Assembly: GCA_038326655.1 (NCBI GenBank)
Contig: JBBQKG010000003.1
Location: forward strand, 62,001 to 126,000
DNA length: 64,000 nt
Direction: 5' to 3'
From: JBBQKG01 sp038326655
GTDB lineage: Bacteria > Actinomycetota > Thermoleophilia > Solirubrobacterales > JBBDJG01
The position numbers and the translations under genes are program-made. This document shows positions 51,948 through 59,676 of this stretch, in pieces; the stretch's first letter is position 1; each line of letters opens with the position of its first letter. The notes beneath the pieces were generated by a model. It was not told where the DNA came from. It made no database searches and worked only from the letters and a program-made list of their open reading frames with translations.

Positions 51948-53687
51948 ATGGATAAACAGGGTTCCGCCGAGTCGAGCAAGGTCGACTCGGCGGGGGAGAG
52001 CAAGGATGGGAAGGCAAAGCCCGACCCGCAGCTGGAGCAGCAGCGCGCCGTCGTCGCCGAGGCCGGCCGCGAGGCGACCGACACCGAGCACCCGAGTGAG
52101 GTGCCCTCGGCGCCACTCACCGACCACGGCGAGCAGAGCGGCCTGAAGAGCCTCGTCGAAGACCTCCACGGCCGCCGCGCGAAGATCAAGCTCGGCGGCG
52201 GCGAGGAGAAGATCGAAAGCCAGCACGGGAAAGGGAAGCTGACTGCGAGGGAGCGCATCGACCTGCTCGTCGACCGTGGCACGTTCGTGGAGATCGGCAT
52301 GCACGGCCGCCCGCACTTCTCCCAGCGCTCGATGGAGGGGCGCGAAGCGCCCGCGGACGGCGTGATCACGGGATGGGGAGAGGTGGACGGCCGCCGGAGT
52401 GCGATCGCAGCCTACGACTTCACCGTGATGGCCGGCTCGATGGGCATGACCGGAGAGATCAAGGTGGGCCGGCTGCGCGAGATGGCGCTCCAGAAGCGGA
52501 TGCCGTTCATCTGGCTCCTGGATTCCGCGGGCGCGCGCATCCAGGAGGCGGTCGGCTCGCTGTTCGCCGGCTCTGGCCACCTCTTCCGCGAGGAGGTGAT
52601 CATGTCCGGCTGCATTCCGCTGGTGGCCGGCATGCTGGGGCCGTGCGCGGCCGGCACCGCCTACATCCCCGGCCTTGCAGACTTCGTCCCGATGGTCTCC
52701 GGTCAGGGCTCGATGGCGCTTGCGGGACCGCACCTCGTGAAGGCCGTGACCGGCGAAGACGTCACCCAGGAGGAGCTCGGCGGCGCCAAGATCCACTGCC
52801 GCAAGTCCGGCGTGGGAGACCTCGAGGTGGCCGACGACCGCGAGTGCATCGAGGCGATCAAGACCTACCTGTCGTTTTTCCCCGCGAACTGCGAGGAGCA
52901 GCCCCCGATCCGTCCCACCACCGATCCGGTCGACCGCATGGACGAGGCGCTGCTGGACATCGTGCCCGAGTCCCCCCGGCATCCGTACAACATGTACGAC
53001 GTGATCGAGCGGATCGTCGACGACGGCGAGTACTTCGACATCAAGCCGAAGTTCGCCCGCACGATCATCACCTGCCTCGCGCGTTTCGGGGGACGGCCGG
53101 TGGGCATCGTCGCGAGCCAGCCCAAGCAGCTGGCCGGCATCCTCGAGAACGACTCGGCCGACAAGGCGGCGCGCTTCGTGAACCTCTGCGACGCGTTCAA
53201 CGTCCCGCTGGTGTTCCTGCAGGACGTGCCCGGCTTCATGGTCGGCACGAAGGTCGAGCAGGAAGGCATCATCCGCCATGGGGCCAAGATGCTCTACGCG
53301 GTCTCGCGCGCGACCGTGCCGAAGATCACGGTCGTGATCCGCAAGGCATACGGCGCCGGCTACTACGTGATGAACGGCCGGGCGTACGAGCCGGACCTGA
53401 TCGTGGCCTGGCCGGGCGCGGAGATCTCGGTGATGGGCGCGGAGGGCGCGGTGAACATCATCTTCCGCAAGCAGATCGACGCCGCCGAGGACCCGGACGC
53501 GGAGCGCCAGAAGCTGGTCGACAACTTCAAGGCGATCATCGATCCGTACATCTCCGCCGGGAACGACATGGTGGACGACATCATCGACCCGCGTGAGACC
53601 CGGCCGCGGATCATCCGCGGCCTCGAGATGGCGGCGACGAAACGCGTCGACCGGCCGTGGAAGAAGCACGGCGTGATGCCGGTGTGA
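51948..53687 (+). CDS. Acyl-CoA carboxylase, carboxyltransferase (beta) subunit
   Basis: 579-residue carboxyltransferase of the propionyl/methylcrotonyl-CoA carboxylase type. The two oxyanion-hole regions are present: WLLDSAGARIQEAVGSLFAGSG in the N domain and RKAYGAGYYVMNGRAYEPD in the C domain. The first about 65 residues are a charged, low-complexity extension not needed for the fold. No biotin carboxylase gene is nearby; a biotinyl carrier lies at 27253. It may act with an alpha subunit encoded elsewhere, or as a biotin-dependent decarboxylase component. The NTF2-like start overlaps its stop (GTGA). Confidence 0.9.
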   Translation: MDKQGSAESSKVDSAGESKDGKAKPDPQLEQQRAVVAEAGREATDTEHPSEVPSAPLTDHGEQSGLKSLVEDLHGRRAKIKLGGGEEKIESQHGKGKLTARERIDLLVDRGTFVEIGMHGRPHFSQRSMEGREAPADGVITGWGEVDGRRSAIAAYDFTVMAGSMGMTGEIKVGRLREMALQKRMPFIWLLDSAGARIQEAVGSLFAGSGHLFREEVIMSGCIPLVAGMLGPCAAGTAYIPGLADFVPMVSGQGSMALAGPHLVKAVTGEDVTQEELGGAKIHCRKSGVGDLEVADDRECIEAIKTYLSFFPANCEEQPPIRPTTDPVDRMDEALLDIVPESPRHPYNMYDVIERIVDDGEYFDIKPKFARTIITCLARFGGRPVGIVASQPKQLAGILENDSADKAARFVNLCDAFNVPLVFLQDVPGFMVGTKVEQEGIIRHGAKMLYAVSRATVPKITVVIRKAYGAGYYVMNGRAYEPDLIVAWPGAEISVMGAEGAVNIIFRKQIDAAEDPDAERQKLVDNFKAIIDPYISAGNDMVDDIIDPRETRPRIIRGLEMAATKRVDRPWKKHGVMPV

Positions 53688-54109
53688 CGACGGTCGGTGA
53701 GAACGAGGTGCTCGTCCGGCGGTTGGTGGATGCGTTCAACCACCTCGACGTCGAGCCCGTGATGGACGCTCTCGACCCCGATTGCGAGCTGCACGAGTGG
53801 CCCACGGCGCCGGGCGCGCGAAGCTACCACGGTCACGACGGCGTTCGTTCCGCCCTCGACACCTGGTTCGAGAGCTGGGATTGGATGCAGATCGAGATTC
53901 TCGAGCTCGTCGCGCGCGGGGACCGCCTGTTGGTCGTCCTGCATCAGCGCGCGATGGGCAAGGGCAGCGGGGTCGAGGTCGAGATCAAGTCGTTCAACGT
54001 CTACACCTTCCGGGCGGGCAAGCTGCTGCGCATGCAGATGTTCACCGAAGAGGAGCCCGCGCTCGAGGCCGCCGGCCTGACCCTGAACCACGAGGAGGAG
54101 AAGCGATGA
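53684..54109 (+). CDS. NTF2/SnoaL-like protein
   Basis: 141-residue NTF2-like domain (LVRRLVDAFNHLDVEPVMDALDPDCELHEWP; FESWDWMQIEILELVARGDRLLVVLHQRA; FNVYTFRAGKLLRMQMFTEEEPALEAAGL). GTG 53684 overlaps the carboxyltransferase stop, and its own stop overlaps the BKACE start, so it is locked between the two in translation. Function unknown: a double-bond isomerase or an intermediate-binding protein would fit. Confidence 0.82.
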   Translation: MTTVGENEVLVRRLVDAFNHLDVEPVMDALDPDCELHEWPTAPGARSYHGHDGVRSALDTWFESWDWMQIEILELVARGDRLLVVLHQRAMGKGSGVEVEIKSFNVYTFRAGKLLRMQMFTEEEPALEAAGLTLNHEEEKR

Positions 54110-55050
54110 GCCGTTTCGAGGACCCGGTGATCATCACGTGCTCGATCTCGGGCGCGGTCGCCAACCGCGACCAGTGCCCGGCGATCCCCTACACGCCCGA
54201 GGAGTACGCGGCCGAGGCGCGCCGGATCGTCGACGAGGGCGGATCGGCAATCCACATCCACGCGCGAACGCCCGACGGCGTGCCGAGCTACGAGGTCGAG
54301 GACTTCCGCAACATCACCGACGCGATCCTCACCGAGGTGGGCGACGTGATCGTCAACTACTCGACCGGCGCGATCGGCGTGCCGATCGAGAAGCGCCTGC
54401 AGTACCTCCGCGAGCTGCGGCCAGAGGTGGGCGCGCTGAACATGGGCTCGATGAACTACGCGAAGTACTCGAAGCGGCGCAAGAGCTTCGTGTTCCACAC
54501 GGTGTTCGAGAACTCGTTCGAGACGATCATCACCTTTCTCAACGAGATGAACGAGCTCGGCATCAAGCCCGAGCACGAGTGCTTCGACTCCGGGCACATC
54601 GCCAACCTCGACCCGCTGATGGACATGGGCCTCCTGCGCGAGCCGCTGCAGGTCTCCTGCGTGATGGGCGTGACGGGTGGGATCCGGCCGAACGCGCGAA
54701 ACCTCGCGCACATGTCGGAGCAGCTGCCCGGCGGCGCCCGCGGGCCGAACAACTGGGGCGTGATCGGGATCTCGCGCGACCAGTGGATGCTCGGCGCGGC
54801 AGCGCTGACGCTCGGCGGGAACGTGCGCGTCGGCCTCGAGGACAACTTCTACCTCCCGAACGGCGAGATGGCGCGGTCGAACGGCGACCTGATCGCCAAG
54901 GCGCGCCAGATGGTCGAGGACATCGGCCGGCGGGTCGCGACCGTCGAGGAGGCACGAGCGATGCTGGGCATAGAGAAAATGGCGTGGCCGCCGCTGGCGG
55001 CGGCCACGGTCGCAGGGGGCGCGGGCGGCGGCACGGCCGCGGTAGGATGA
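54106..55050 (+). CDS. BKACE (DUF849) beta-keto acid cleavage enzyme
   Basis: 314-residue TIM-barrel enzyme of the BKACE family, which exchanges acetyl-CoA with a beta-keto acid to give acetoacetate and a new acyl-CoA. The zinc site begins with His50/His52 (AIHIHARTPDG). NMGSMNYAKYS follows strand 4, and RVGLEDNFYLPNGEMARSNGDLI holds the conserved Glu-Asp pair. The C-terminal about 20 residues are Gly/Ala-rich and non-conserved. It is coupled to an NTF2-like gene and followed by a CoA-transferase. The substrate is not predictable from sequence. Confidence 0.9.
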   Translation: MSRFEDPVIITCSISGAVANRDQCPAIPYTPEEYAAEARRIVDEGGSAIHIHARTPDGVPSYEVEDFRNITDAILTEVGDVIVNYSTGAIGVPIEKRLQYLRELRPEVGALNMGSMNYAKYSKRRKSFVFHTVFENSFETIITFLNEMNELGIKPEHECFDSGHIANLDPLMDMGLLREPLQVSCVMGVTGGIRPNARNLAHMSEQLPGGARGPNNWGVIGISRDQWMLGAAALTLGGNVRVGLEDNFYLPNGEMARSNGDLIAKARQMVEDIGRRVATVEEARAMLGIEKMAWPPLAAATVAGGAGGGTAAVG

Positions 55051-55058
55051 GGTAGGCG

Positions 55059-56258
55059 ATGGCGCACCGCCCGCTGGAAGGACTGCGCGTCCTCGATTTG
55101 ACTCGGCTGCTCCCCGGAGGGTTCTGCACGTTGCTGCTGGCCGACCTCGGCGCCGACGTGCTGAAGGTCGAGGACACCGCGGGCGGCGACTACATCCGCT
55201 GGATGCCGCCCTACTACGGCGGCGACGCCGAGCATGCGAACGGGACCGCGTCGGCCTACTTCCTGGGGCTCAACCGCAACAAGCGCTCGCTGAAGCTGAA
55301 CCTCAAGCGCCCCGAAGGGCGCGACATCCTCCTGCGCCTCGCCGAGGATCACGACGTGCTCGTGGAGAGCTTTCGCCCCGGCGTGATGGACCGGCTCGGC
55401 GTCGGCTACGAGGCGGTGGAGAAGCGGAATCCACGGTTGGTGTACTGCGCGATCTCCGGTTACGGCCAGAACAGCCCCCTGCGCGAGCGCTCGGGCCACG
55501 ACACCAACTACCTCGCGCTGGCGGGGCTGCTCGGGCTGACCGGCCACCGAGACGGCCCGCCGGTCCAGTCGGCGGGGCAGATCGCCGACCTCGGGGGTGG
55601 GGCGCTGATGGCAGCGGTCGGGATCCTCGCGGCCCTGCGCGAGCGCGAGCGCTCGGGCGCCGGGCAGGTCGTCGACATCTCGATGACCGACGGTGCCACG
55701 TCGTGGCTTGCGATGGTGATCGCGCGCTACTTCTGCGAGGAGGTGGTCCCTCGCCGCGGCGAGGTCGAGCTTGCGGGTGGGATCCTCTGCTACTTCCCCT
55801 ACGAGACCAAGGACGCCCGCTGGATGTCGCTGGGCGCGCTCGAGCCGAAGTTCTGGCAGAACTGGTGCGAGGGCACCGGCCGGCAGGACCTGGTCGACAA
55901 GCAGTTCGAGCACCCGCACTCCGAAGCAGGAGCCGAGGTCGCGGCAATGTTCCGCGAGCGCACCCGCGACGAGTGGACCGCGTTCGCCGGCGAGCACGAC
56001 TGCTGCCTCGAGCCGGTGCTCGACCTCGACGAGGCGCTCACGCACGAGCAGGCGGTCGCGCGCGGCATGGTGTTGGAGCTCGACCAGCCGGGGATCGGCC
56101 CGGTTCGCCAGGCGGGCTTCCCGATCGCGCTCTCGCGCACGCCCGCGAAGGTCGAGCGGCCGGCGCCGGCACTGGGGCAGCAGACCGACGAGGTGCTCGC
56201 AGCGATCGGCTACGACCCCGAGCGAATCGCTGCCCTGCGCGCCGAGGGAGTCGTGTGA
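55059..56258 (+). CDS. Family III (CaiB/BaiF) CoA-transferase
   Basis: 399-residue family III CoA-transferase, moving CoA between acids or racemising alpha-methylacyl-CoA. RPLEGLRVLDLTRLLPGGFCTLLLADLGADVLKVED is the typical start, and the catalytic Asp lies in SGHDTNYLALAGLLGLTG. The alpha-methylacyl-CoA racemase subgroup uses the same His-Asp context, so racemisation is an alternative. It starts 8 bases after BKACE, and its stop overlaps the MerR start (GTGA). Confidence 0.9.
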   Translation: MAHRPLEGLRVLDLTRLLPGGFCTLLLADLGADVLKVEDTAGGDYIRWMPPYYGGDAEHANGTASAYFLGLNRNKRSLKLNLKRPEGRDILLRLAEDHDVLVESFRPGVMDRLGVGYEAVEKRNPRLVYCAISGYGQNSPLRERSGHDTNYLALAGLLGLTGHRDGPPVQSAGQIADLGGGALMAAVGILAALRERERSGAGQVVDISMTDGATSWLAMVIARYFCEEVVPRRGEVELAGGILCYFPYETKDARWMSLGALEPKFWQNWCEGTGRQDLVDKQFEHPHSEAGAEVAAMFRERTRDEWTAFAGEHDCCLEPVLDLDEALTHEQAVARGMVLELDQPGIGPVRQAGFPIALSRTPAKVERPAPALGQQTDEVLAAIGYDPERIAALRAEGVV

Positions 56259-56986
56259 GCGCGCCTCCCTCGCAGAACGGTGAGCTGCTTCGGATGCGCG
56301 AGCTCGCGGAGGCCGCGGGCGTGCCGGCGGGGACGATCAAGCACTACCTGCGCGAGGGCCTCCTGCCCGAGCCCGTGAAGACGTCGCGGAACATGGCGTG
56401 GTACCCGCGGGACTTCGTCGAGCGGGTGCAGGTCATCAAGCAGCTTCAGGAAGAGCGGTTCCTGCCGCTCAAGGTGATCCGCGAGGTGCTCGAGAACGGC
56501 GGCGTCGAAGGCCCGGAGCGGCTGCGCGCGATGGTCGAGCTCGAGGACCGGATCCTCGAACGCGCGCTTTCCGGGCAGGACTCGACGGGATTGAGCGCGC
56601 GTGAGGCGAAGCGCCGCTACGGGCTGCCCGAGGAGGCGCTCGACCGCCTCGAGAAGCTCGGCGTCCTCTCGCCCGCTCGCCGAAATGGCGCGAAGCGGTA
56701 CGGGCCCGCCGATGTGCAGATCATCGAGGCGGTGAGCCGCATGCGCGCATCCGGGTACTCGGAGGCGCTCGGCTTCACCGTGCACGACACGATGATCTAC
56801 AAGCGCCACCTCGAGCGGCTCGTGCACGAGGAGGTCGAGGTGATGATGGAGCGGGTCGCGGGGGAGATGGACACGGACGCCGCCGCCGACCTGCTCGAGC
56901 GCGCGGTCGAGCCGATGCGGGACCTCGTCGCGGCGATGCGGGCGAAGCTGATGATCGCCGAGCTGCAGGCGCGGCGGGCGCCGTAG
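56255..56986 (+). CDS. MerR family regulator with two HTH-like modules
   Basis: 243 residues. The N-terminal MerR winged helix (MRELAEAAGVPAGTIKHYLREGLLPEP, then NMAWYPRDFVERVQVIKQLQ) is clear. A second MerR-like unit (about residues 100-160, LSAREAKRRYGLPEEALDRLEKLGVLSPARRNGAKRYGPADVQIIEAVSRM) follows, an unusual tandem layout. No metal-binding cysteines are present, so an organic or CoA ligand is likely. As the last gene of the operon it probably regulates the crotonase-BKACE genes, possibly through the palindrome at 51140. Confidence 0.85.
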   Translation: MSAPPSQNGELLRMRELAEAAGVPAGTIKHYLREGLLPEPVKTSRNMAWYPRDFVERVQVIKQLQEERFLPLKVIREVLENGGVEGPERLRAMVELEDRILERALSGQDSTGLSAREAKRRYGLPEEALDRLEKLGVLSPARRNGAKRYGPADVQIIEAVSRMRASGYSEALGFTVHDTMIYKRHLERLVHEEVEVMMERVAGEMDTDAAADLLERAVEPMRDLVAAMRAKLMIAELQARRAP

Positions 56987-57020
56987 CGTCCCTCACTTCG
57001 CGCACGCGGGAAGGCGCGCC

Positions 57021-57055
57021 TATAATCGTTTCCTGACTGATTGGTGAGTCAATCA
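57021..57055 (+). promoter_or_regulatory. TATAAT promoter with FadR-type operator
   Basis: TATAAT (57021-57026) is a consensus -10. Starting 7 bases later, 57034-57055 forms an imperfect palindrome of the type TGAyTGAyT-N4-ArTCArTCA, within which CTGATTG-N6-CAATCAG is perfect. It covers the expected transcript start. Acyl-CoA-responsive TetR proteins (FadR/YsiA type) bind such sites, and one is encoded two genes downstream at 57907. Confidence 0.65.
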
Positions 57056-57079
57056 GGGCGAGTGACAAGGCGGTTGTCG

Positions 57080-57910
57080 GTGCGGGCGTCGGCGGTTCAG
57101 CTCAATTCGAACGAGGACAAGTCACGCAACCTCGAGGTTGCGGAGCGCCTCATCCGGCGCGCCGCCGGGGACGGTGCGGAGCTGGTCGCGCTGCCAGAGA
57201 AGTTCAACGTGCTGGGCTCGCCCGAGCAGCTGATCGAAGGCGCCGAGCCGCTCGACGGCCCCACGCTTCGGTGGGCCGGCGCGCTCGCGGCGGGGCTCGG
57301 GATCTGGCTGGTCGCGGGCAGCATCGTGGAGCGGGTCGAGGGCGACGAGAAGCTGCGCAACACCTCGGTCCTGTTCGATCCCGAGGGCGCCGCGCGGGCC
57401 GTCTACCGGAAGATCCACATGTTCGACGTCGAGGTCGGCGGTGTCACCTACCGGGAGTCCGACGTCGAGGGCGCCGGGGAGGAGATCGTGGTCGCGGACG
57501 CCGGCGCGCTGAGGCTGGGGCTGGCGATCTGCTACGACCTTCGCTTCCCGGAGCTGTTCCGGATCATGGCGGTCGACGGCGCCCAGGCCTTCACGCTACC
57601 CGCGGCGTTCACGGTACCGACCGGTCGCGCGCACTGGGAGACTTTGATCCGTGCCCGTGCGATCGAGAACCAGGCCTTCGTGGTCGCCGCCGGCCAGGTC
57701 GGCCGTCACCCGCCCGATCACGAGAGCTACGGGCACTCGATGATCGTCGACGCGTGGGGCACCGTGCTCGCCTCCGCTGCCGGGGAGCCGGAGCACGTCG
57801 TCACCGCGGACCTCGACCTGGACGCGCAGGAGGACGTGCGCGCAAAGCTGCCGTCGCTGGCCAACCGCCGCCCGGCCGCCTACCGGTGGCGCGAGCACGT
57901 GCTGCGATGA
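57080..57910 (+). CDS. Carbon-nitrogen hydrolase (nitrilase family)
   Basis: About 276-residue nitrilase-superfamily amidase. The Glu-Lys-Cys triad is visible: Glu in ALPEKFN, Lys in YRKIHMFDVE and Cys in AICYDLRFPELFR. The layout matches Nit2/omega-amidase-like members. The start is uncertain: GTG 57080 gives the usual beginning (VRASAVQLNSNED), while GTG 57062 and TTG 57041 would extend it, the latter into the operator. The TetR gene overlaps its stop by 4 bases. Substrate may be an amide or N-carbamoyl acid. Confidence 0.88.
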   Translation: MRASAVQLNSNEDKSRNLEVAERLIRRAAGDGAELVALPEKFNVLGSPEQLIEGAEPLDGPTLRWAGALAAGLGIWLVAGSIVERVEGDEKLRNTSVLFDPEGAARAVYRKIHMFDVEVGGVTYRESDVEGAGEEIVVADAGALRLGLAICYDLRFPELFRIMAVDGAQAFTLPAAFTVPTGRAHWETLIRARAIENQAFVVAAGQVGRHPPDHESYGHSMIVDAWGTVLASAAGEPEHVVTADLDLDAQEDVRAKLPSLANRRPAAYRWREHVLR

Positions 57911-58515
57911 GCGCCCGAAACGCCGGCGCGGTGGACAAGCGGCGGGTGATCCTGGACGCGGCGATCCGCGTGTTCGCGCGGGAGGGCTTCTACAGCTGCC
58001 GTGTCTCGGACATCGCGAACGAGGCGGGCGTCGCGTACGGGCTCGTCTACCACTACTTCCGGTCGAAGGACGAGGTGCTCGACACGCTCTTCACGGAGCG
58101 CTGGACGCTGCTGCTGGAGGCGATCGCCGAAGTCGACCGGCGCGACCCGCCGATCCGCGAGAAGCTCGACGCGATCGCGTCTTTCATCGTCGACTCCTAC
58201 CAGAACGACCCCGACCTGATGAAGGTGATCATCGTCGAGGTGACGCGCGCGGCGAACACCTTCGGCCGTGCACACCTCCCCGAGATCAGCCAGGCCTACG
58301 ACGGGATCGCGGCGATCATCCGCAAGGCTCAGGAAGAGGGCGCCTTCCGCACCGACATCTCGCCCGAGTTCGCGACGCTCTGCTTCTACGGCGCGATCGA
58401 GCAGCTGCTGACGGCGTGGATCTTCGAGGCGATCCCCGCGACCCCCGACGACTTCGCGCAGGCCAAGCAGATGGTGGTCGAAACGGTGTGCGGCGGGCTC
58501 GAGGTCCGGGCTTAG
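57907..58515 (+). CDS. TetR regulator, FadR (YsiA)-like
   Basis: 202-residue TetR repressor. The DNA-binding domain (DKRRVILDAAIRVFAREGFYSCRVSDIANEAGVAYGLVYHYFRSKDEVLDTLF) and the ligand domain (EKLDAIASFIVDSYQNDPDLMKVIIVE; EEGAFRTDISPEFATLCFYGAIEQLLTAWIF) resemble Bacillus FadR, which senses long-chain acyl-CoA and represses beta-oxidation. The ATG overlaps the nitrilase stop. It probably binds the operator at 57034 and may control acyl-CoA genes elsewhere. The acyl-CoA ligand is inferred. Confidence 0.85.
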   Translation: MSARNAGAVDKRRVILDAAIRVFAREGFYSCRVSDIANEAGVAYGLVYHYFRSKDEVLDTLFTERWTLLLEAIAEVDRRDPPIREKLDAIASFIVDSYQNDPDLMKVIIVEVTRAANTFGRAHLPEISQAYDGIAAIIRKAQEEGAFRTDISPEFATLCFYGAIEQLLTAWIFEAIPATPDDFAQAKQMVVETVCGGLEVRA

Positions 58516-58552
58516 GGCCGCTCGCTCCGGTCGCACTGGTTTACTACGGCCC

Positions 58553-58690
58553 GTGCAGGACAACGAGCTCATCAAGCGGCTGATCTGGAGCGGGCTCCTC
58601 GCGGCGGCGGGAGCACTCGCCAGCATCGCTGCGAATCGTCTCGCGACCACGGTCTGGCGGCGGCTCTTCGACGAGGACCCGCCGGACTAG
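58553..58690 (+). CDS. 45-residue DUF4235-like membrane peptide
   Basis: Short protein (MQDNELIKRLIWSGLLAAAG start, hydrophobic helix through ALASIAANRLA, then VWRRLFDEDPPD). Small one-helix proteins ending in VWxxxF..DPP occur next to holin-X and DUF3618 genes in actinobacteria, and the DUF4235 label is tentative. The GTG lies 5 bases after TACTAC with no Shine-Dalgarno sequence, implying a leaderless start. First of a four-gene membrane cluster. Confidence 0.6.
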   Translation: MQDNELIKRLIWSGLLAAAGALASIAANRLATTVWRRLFDEDPPD

Positions 58691-58739
58691 CGCCGGTTGC
58701 TTTACTGTCCCGGGGCCGGCCCCGACCAGGCCGAGTGCC

Positions 58740-58928
58740 ATGGAACAGAACGCAGAGAGCCAGGCAACCGCAGACATCATCGCCGGGGCGGACACGCACT
58801 CCACGTCCTCGAACGGCTTCGGCGCAGAGACCGCTCCGGCGGCTGCGCCGAGCCCGATCGTGCTCGTGGCCGCCGCGCTGGCCGGAGGCTTCCTGCTCGC
58901 CCGGGTCCTGAGGCGGCTGCGTGACTGA
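58740..58928 (+). CDS. 62-residue single-helix membrane protein
   Basis: Polar, Ser/Thr/Ala-rich N-terminus (MEQNAESQATADIIAGADTH) followed by one membrane helix (SPIVLVAAALAGGFLLARVL) and a basic end (RRLRD). The stop lies 8 bases inside the holin-X gene, so the two are coupled. Family not recognised; its place in the cluster suggests an envelope role. Confidence 0.6.
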   Translation: MEQNAESQATADIIAGADTHSTSSNGFGAETAPAAAPSPIVLVAAALAGGFLLARVLRRLRD

Positions 58929-59391
58929 TGGGGACTACACGCGTGTGAACGGCGGCATCGACGACAAGTCGCTCGGCGACCTCGTGACCCGCGTCTCCGA
59001 GAACGCCTCACTGCTGGTTCGCGAGGAGATCGAGCTCGCGAAGACGGAGATCGAGTTGAAGATGCGGCGACTCGTGCAGGGCGCCGCGGTCGGCGCGGCG
59101 GCGGGCTTTTTCGTGTTCCTCGCGCTGATCTTCGCCTTCCATGCGCTTTCCTGGGGGCTGTCGGACATCTTCAACAACCCGTACGGATGGGTCGGATACC
59201 TGATCACGACCGTGCTCCTGCTGGTGCTCGGGGGGATCGCGGGGTTGATCGCGATGCGCGCCTTCAAGGCGGGCGCGCCGCCGACGCCCGACCGGGCGAT
59301 CGAAGAGGCAAAGCGGATCAAGGAGACGCTCGAGCATCCCGAGGTCGAGGCCGCCCGCGCAGGGACGGCCGAGACGACGCCGAAGCCGTAG
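58921..59391 (+). CDS. Holin-X (putative actinobacterial holin superfamily III) membrane protein
   Basis: 156 residues: an amphipathic N-terminal helix (KSLGDLVTRVSENASLLVREEIELAKTEIELKMRR) typical of the family, then hydrophobic helices (GAAVGAAAGFFVFLALIFAFHAL; GYLITTVLLLVLGGIAGLIAM), and a polar tail. The family name is historical; these are chromosomal envelope proteins with no phage genes nearby. GTG start, 8-base overlap with the preceding gene. The DUF3618 gene follows after 2 bases. Confidence 0.82.
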   Translation: MTDGDYTRVNGGIDDKSLGDLVTRVSENASLLVREEIELAKTEIELKMRRLVQGAAVGAAAGFFVFLALIFAFHALSWGLSDIFNNPYGWVGYLITTVLLLVLGGIAGLIAMRAFKAGAPPTPDRAIEEAKRIKETLEHPEVEAARAGTAETTPKP

Positions 59392-59393
59392 CG

Positions 59394-59618
59394 ATGGCCA
59401 CCCGCAGCCCAGACGAGATCAAAGGCTCGATCGAGCGGACCCGCCACGACCTCGCCGTGTCGGTCGAGGACCTGCGGGCCAAGGTCCAGGCGCTGACCGA
59501 CTGGCGGCGCCAGGTGAGCGAACACCGCACCGCCGTGATCGTCGGCGCAACCGTGCTGGGGTTTGCCGTGGGCGGCGGGATCGCCGCGCTCGTGGGCCGC
59601 CGGCGCCGACGCGACTAG
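59394..59618 (+). CDS. DUF3618 protein
   Basis: 74 residues starting RSPDEIKGSIERTRHDLAVSVEDLRAKV, the DUF3618 signature, followed by one membrane helix (TAVIVGATVLGFAVGGGIAALV) and basic residues. It is commonly paired with holin-X in actinobacterial genomes. It is likely involved in envelope organisation; function unproven. Confidence 0.85.
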   Translation: MATRSPDEIKGSIERTRHDLAVSVEDLRAKVQALTDWRRQVSEHRTAVIVGATVLGFAVGGGIAALVGRRRRRD

Positions 59619-59662
59619 GAAACCGCCCGGCAGAGCCTCCCGGCAGCGACCGGACCCCCGAC

Positions 59663-59668
59663 TACTCT
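59663..59668 (+). promoter_or_regulatory. -10 element TACTCT for a leaderless AI-2E gene
   Basis: TACTCT, 8 bases before the ATG at 59677, no Shine-Dalgarno sequence. It gives the permease its own promoter downstream of the holin-X cluster. Confidence 0.5.
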
Positions 59669-59676
59669 GGCCCGCG

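Noticed and set aside
58921..59391. Prophage or lysis cassette
   Set aside because: The holin-X family is chromosomal in actinobacteria. There is no endolysin, integrase or structural phage gene in the window.
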